Part shown: one piece after another, positions 6,750 through 9,018 of the stretch
Layout: the number at the start of each line of letters is the position of its first letter
Position numbering within the stretch: position 1 is the stretch's first letter
NCBI GenBank assembly: GCA_016937915.1
Contig: JAFGVR010000250.1
Coordinates: forward strand, 1-9,018
DNA length: 9,018 nucleotides
Origin: Campylobacterales bacterium
GTDB lineage: Bacteria > Campylobacterota > Campylobacteria > Campylobacterales > Sulfurimonadaceae
Reading direction: 5' to 3'
Notes under the pieces: generated by a model
Told to the model about the DNA's origin: nothing
Seen by the model: the letters and a program-made list of their open reading frames with translations, nothing else
The model's database searches: none
Made by a program: the position numbers and the translations under genes

Positions 6750-8249
6750 CTATTCACCTTTTTTAAATCTCATAACAAAAAGAGCTCCACCATCTCTGTT
6801 TTTTACCTCTATTTTACCATTCATTTTTGTTTCTACAATTATTTTAGACATATAAAGCCCTATTCCAGTTCCCTTATCATCTGACTTTGTAGTAAAATAT
6901 GGCTCAAACACCTTATCAATTATCTCATCGTTTATACCGCCACCGTTATCTAAAACAGACACATTAACAACCTCATCAGCTTCTTCTATCCATATAGATA
7001 TTTTTGCATCTTTTGTATTATTTTGGACTAAAGCATCTTTTGCATTACTTATAATGTTTAACATCACTTGTTCAAACTCATTTTTATAACCATCCAAAGT
7101 TATCTTATCTTTACTTTTATCTATCTCTATTTTTATATTATGATTATCCAGACTTGAGCTAACTATCTCCAATATATTCTCAATAGAATCTAAAACGACA
7201 AAACTCTTTAGCTCTTTATCAACTTTAAAAAAGTTTCTAAAATCATCTATTGTTGATGACATCTTTTTTATAAGCTTGTCCACTTTAGCATCGATATCTT
7301 TCATATTTTGATCATTTAAAGATTTTGTTTCATAAAGGAGACTTAAATGAATCATAACAGCAGAGAGTGCATTTAATGGTTGTTTCCACTGATGTGCGAT
7401 ATTACCTATCATCTCACCCATAGCTGCCATTTTTGATTGTTGGATAAGTAATTGTTCTAACTCTTTTTGTATATTTTTATGTTTTGTCAAATCGTGTTGG
7501 GTACCAAAAGCTTTTAATGGCTCATTGTTTGAGTCATACTCCATATAGTAATTAACCTCTACATCAATTACCTCACCATCCCTTTTTTTCATTTTTAACT
7601 CAAGACTATCTTTGTATGTAGAACTATTGTATTTAGCTTTTGATAGAGCATCTATTATAGTTTTATGGGAATCTTTTAAAACAAAAGAGTTGAGAAATTG
7701 ATCTATACTTTTTTCATAACTCCCCTCTTTCTCTTTATTTGTAGCTAAAAAATTGTAATATATGTCATTTGCTTTAAAAGTGTTTGTTTGCATATCAAAT
7801 TCCCAATAAGCAAGTCCAGATATTTGGGTAGATAAATCTAGTTGCTTTTGTTTTTTAATCAACTCCCGTTTTTGAAATATAACCACAGAACTTCTCTCTA
7901 TTATAGAAAAAAATTGTACTAAATCTACAGGTTTGATTAGATAATTATCTACTTTAAGATCTATCGCTTTTTTTAAAAAAGTAACATCATTAAATGCTGA
8001 AGTTATAATAATAGGTATAGCGTTATCTAATTCTCTTATCTTACCTATCATCTCTAGTCCATCCATTATAGGCATTTTTATATCTGTTATGATTAAATCT
8101 ATACAACTTTTTTTAAATAACTCTAAAGCCTCTTCACCATTTGTAGCTACATATAGCTTTTGAATTTTTCTTGAGAGTATATCTACAATCTCTTCCCTTA
8201 CATCCTCTTCATCCTCTACATACAATACAGTTATATCTTTTAATGACAT
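6750..8249 (-). CDS. Hybrid-type histidine kinase, REC-PAS-HisKA-HATPase, soluble
   Basis: This is a cytoplasmic sensor kinase that carries its receiver at the N terminus rather than the C terminus. The 499 residues run: receiver at about 5-125 (Glu12/Asp13, phospho-acceptor Asp56, Ser84, Lys106); helical connector; a divergent PAS domain at about 140-258; HisKA-type dimerisation helices with phosphorylatable His286 in GNIAHQWKQPLN; and an ATPase domain with N-box Asn402 (IISNAKDAL), DNGGGI at 434-439, FEPYFTTK at 448-455 and GTGIGL at 460-465. All catalytic motifs look intact. No membrane segment is visible, so it probably senses an internal signal or takes phosphate from another kinase. Its likely partners are the adjacent REC-PAS-GGDEF protein and the divergent REC protein. 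The ATG at 8249 has AGG in ATAGGCTTTAATG as ribosome site; a run of six G lies just upstream of that. Confidence 0.93.
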   Translation of the reverse strand: MSLKDITVLYVEDEEDVREEIVDILSRKIQKLYVATNGEEALELFKKSCIDLIITDIKMPIMDGLEMIGKIRELDNAIPIIITSAFNDVTFLKKAIDLKVDNYLIKPVDLVQFFSIIERSSVVIFQKRELIKKQKQLDLSTQISGLAYWEFDMQTNTFKANDIYYNFLATNKEKEGSYEKSIDQFLNSFVLKDSHKTIIDALSKAKYNSSTYKDSLELKMKKRDGEVIDVEVNYYMEYDSNNEPLKAFGTQHDLTKHKNIQKELEQLLIQQSKMAAMGEMIGNIAHQWKQPLNALSAVMIHLSLLYETKSLNDQNMKDIDAKVDKLIKKMSSTIDDFRNFFKVDKELKSFVVLDSIENILEIVSSSLDNHNIKIEIDKSKDKITLDGYKNEFEQVMLNIISNAKDALVQNNTKDAKISIWIEEADEVVNVSVLDNGGGINDEIIDKVFEPYFTTKSDDKGTGIGLYMSKIIVETKMNGKIEVKNRDGGALFVMRFKKGE

Positions 8250-8320
8250 TAAAGCCTATCCCCCCTAAACTGTTTCATATTAAAAATAGATCTTAATTAG
8301 TTTTATAATTTTAACGAACC

Positions 8321-8326
8321 ATTATA
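8321..8326 (-). promoter_or_regulatory. Possible -10 element of the kinase-cyclase operon
   Basis: TATAAT on the minus strand, preceded by TATAT, would start transcription near 8314 and give a leader of about 65 nt. Other A/T hexamers closer to the gene could serve equally well, and no -35 box is evident. Confidence 0.3.
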
Positions 8327-8363
8327 ATATAAGTATAAAAACTAATATACTAAAGAGTTTTGT

Positions 8364-8369
8364 TATAAT
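8364..8369 (+). promoter_or_regulatory. Probable -10 element of the lone receiver gene
   Basis: TATAAT preceded by TTTTGT lies 27 nt before the ATG at 8397. Transcription would begin near 8376, leaving a leader of about 21 nt with AGG (8388-8390) as a ribosome site. The T-rich stretch before the hexamer is typical of promoters in this phylum. Two further TATAAT copies upstream make the choice uncertain. Confidence 0.5.
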
Positions 8370-8396
8370 TTAAAAAATCAACACTATAGGTTTAAT

Positions 8397-8951
8397 ATGG
8401 ATGAGCTAAAAAAACTTTCACTTTTATATGTAGAGGATGAAGAGGATGTCATGGAGGAGATTTCAGAAATTTTAGAATTAAAAGTTGGTAAACTTTATAC
8501 TGCTACAAATGGTAAAGAGGCTTTAGAGATATATAAAAACAACACTATAGATATATTGGTTACAGATATCTCTATGCCCATAATGGATGGGATGGAGCTT
8601 ATATCTTGCATCCGAGAAGAAAATATAGATATACCAATAGTGATAACTACAGCTTTTAATGAGATAGAGATTTTAAAAAAAGCGATAGATCTTAGTGTAG
8701 ATAAATATATAACCAAACCCATAGACTTAAAACAACTTTTTAGTGTTATCAAAAGAGCTTCTCTTACTATCTTCCAAAAAAGGGAGATAGAACAAAGAGA
8801 TAAAATCATCCAAAAAATGTTAGAGATGAAGCCCTATTATTCAATATTGGTAGATAGTAAAAATCTACAAAAATTAGACAATGAGATATTTTCAAACCTT
8901 TCTTGGAAAAAGGATGCTGAACTTATACTTCAATATAAAGGGCACCTCTAA
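8397..8951 (+). CDS. Single-receiver response regulator with short C-terminal tail
   Basis: A 184-residue CheY-like protein. The receiver spans about 6-125, with Glu13/Asp14, phospho-acceptor Asp57, Thr85 and Lys107 all present. It aligns without gaps to the receiver of the neighbouring kinase, about 77 of 125 positions identical by eye, and the match continues through an IFQKRE helix just past the domain. After that a helix (about 126-145) leads into some 40 residues containing SILVDSKNLQKLDNEIFSNL. This faintly resembles the first strands of a PAS domain and then stops. There is no DNA-binding or enzymatic output domain, so it may be a phosphate shuttle, a phosphate sink, or the truncated remnant of a longer REC-PAS protein. 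It is transcribed divergently from the kinase operon. The ATG at 8397 is supported by ATAGG upstream. Regulator identity is sure; its role is not. Confidence 0.9.
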   Translation: MDELKKLSLLYVEDEEDVMEEISEILELKVGKLYTATNGKEALEIYKNNTIDILVTDISMPIMDGMELISCIREENIDIPIVITTAFNEIEILKKAIDLSVDKYITKPIDLKQLFSVIKRASLTIFQKREIEQRDKIIQKMLEMKPYYSILVDSKNLQKLDNEIFSNLSWKKDAELILQYKGHL

Positions 8952-9018
8952 AAACCCAAGCAAATTTCTAAATAAGCACCAATTAGATAAAATAAAAGAT
9001 ATAAATATCGCAAAGTAC
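8952..9018. other. Right-edge stretch with no assignable gene
   Basis: These 67 bases follow the receiver stop codon. No clear terminator hairpin is visible. Two reading frames remain open to the edge. One is a plus-strand frame running from an ATG at 8881 inside the receiver gene. The other is a minus-strand frame, open from the edge, that ends at a TAG at 8948-8950 and overlaps the receiver stop; its hydrophobic end reads LRYLYLLFYLIGAYLEICLG. The latter could be the 3' end of a convergent gene, but 22 codons are too few to judge. Confidence 0.25.

Larger units (their letters stand above)
8250..8396. promoter_or_regulatory. Divergent promoter region between kinase and receiver genes
   Basis: This 147-bp AT-rich gap separates two head-to-head genes and must hold both promoters. 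Three plus-strand TATAAT hexamers occur (8304-8309, 8323-8328, 8364-8369), and a minus-strand TATAAT is read from 8326 to 8321. A short inverted repeat, AGTATA (8332-8337) and TATACT (8346-8351), lies between the opposing promoters and could be a shared operator, though 6-bp arms in such AT-rich DNA may be chance. The two genes have similar leaders next to the ATG (ATAGGCTTTAATG and ATAGGTTTAATATG), which fits duplication of the receiver together with its ribosome site. A run of six C at 8260-8265 (G on the kinase strand) lies in the kinase leader. Confidence 0.6.

Noticed and set aside
8260..8265. Run of six G upstream of the kinase start as a phase-variation tract
   Set aside because: Phase-variable G tracts in this phylum are normally longer, and a 6-base tract outside the coding region is likely stable.
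8495..8809. Minus-strand open frame antisense to the lone receiver gene
   Set aside because: It is a shadow of a receiver domain with all key residues intact; no ribosome site or family likeness.
1..9018. CRISPR array, tRNA, insertion sequence or prophage
   Set aside because: No regularly spaced direct repeats, cloverleaf-like sequence, transposase or phage protein was seen on either strand.

Overview
The window is AT-rich chromosomal DNA whose gene content and style point to a member of the Campylobacterota (epsilonproteobacteria). A Sulfurimonas-like free-living organism is my best guess. The reasons are lysine- and isoleucine-rich proteins, TATAAT-type promoters without a clear -35 box, a histidine kinase with the AHQWKQPLN phosphorylation box, and many soluble REC/PAS signalling proteins. 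The genus is inference; no rRNA or marker search could be run.

Layout. (1) 1-1127, plus strand: the 3' part of an unrecognised, lysine-rich gene with a probable coiled-coil C terminus. Its reading frame is open to the left edge, so its start lies outside the window. (2) 1129-3939, minus strand: a tightly packed yajC-secD-secF operon for the SecDF-YajC accessory complex of the Sec translocase. secD and yajC overlap by 1 nt, and secF overlaps secD by 14 nt. A good TATAAT promoter lies just upstream of yajC. The operon converges on the first gene with one base between the stop codons. (3) 4019-5314, minus strand: a short-form, MaeB-type malic enzyme, read from an ATG with a strong Shine-Dalgarno site rather than from an upstream TTG. 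(4) 5315-5483: a non-coding block packed with inverted repeats, including a perfect 18-bp palindrome. It looks like a mobile or dispersed intergenic repeat or a structured RNA. (5) 5484-8951: a signalling cluster of three proteins, each beginning with a CheY-like receiver domain. Two are on the minus strand with stop and start codons abutting: REC-PAS-histidine kinase, then REC-PAS-GGDEF diguanylate cyclase. The third, a REC protein with a short tail, is divergent on the plus strand across a 147-bp promoter region.

How the genes work together. yajC, secD and secF act together in protein export. The signalling cluster looks like one small soluble phosphotransfer and cyclic-di-GMP module. None of the three proteins has a visible membrane segment or DNA-binding domain. 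The kinase has an intact H box and ATP-binding site, the cyclase has intact GGEEF and RxxD sites, and all three receivers keep the phosphorylatable aspartate. The kinase receiver and the lone receiver are close relatives, about 60% identical by eye, so the cluster probably grew by duplication.

I found no tRNA, rRNA, CRISPR array, transposase or phage gene. The least explained parts are the palindrome-rich block at 5344-5479, the inverted repeat at 1058-1088 inside the end of the first gene, the unknown first gene, and the tail of the lone receiver near the right edge.
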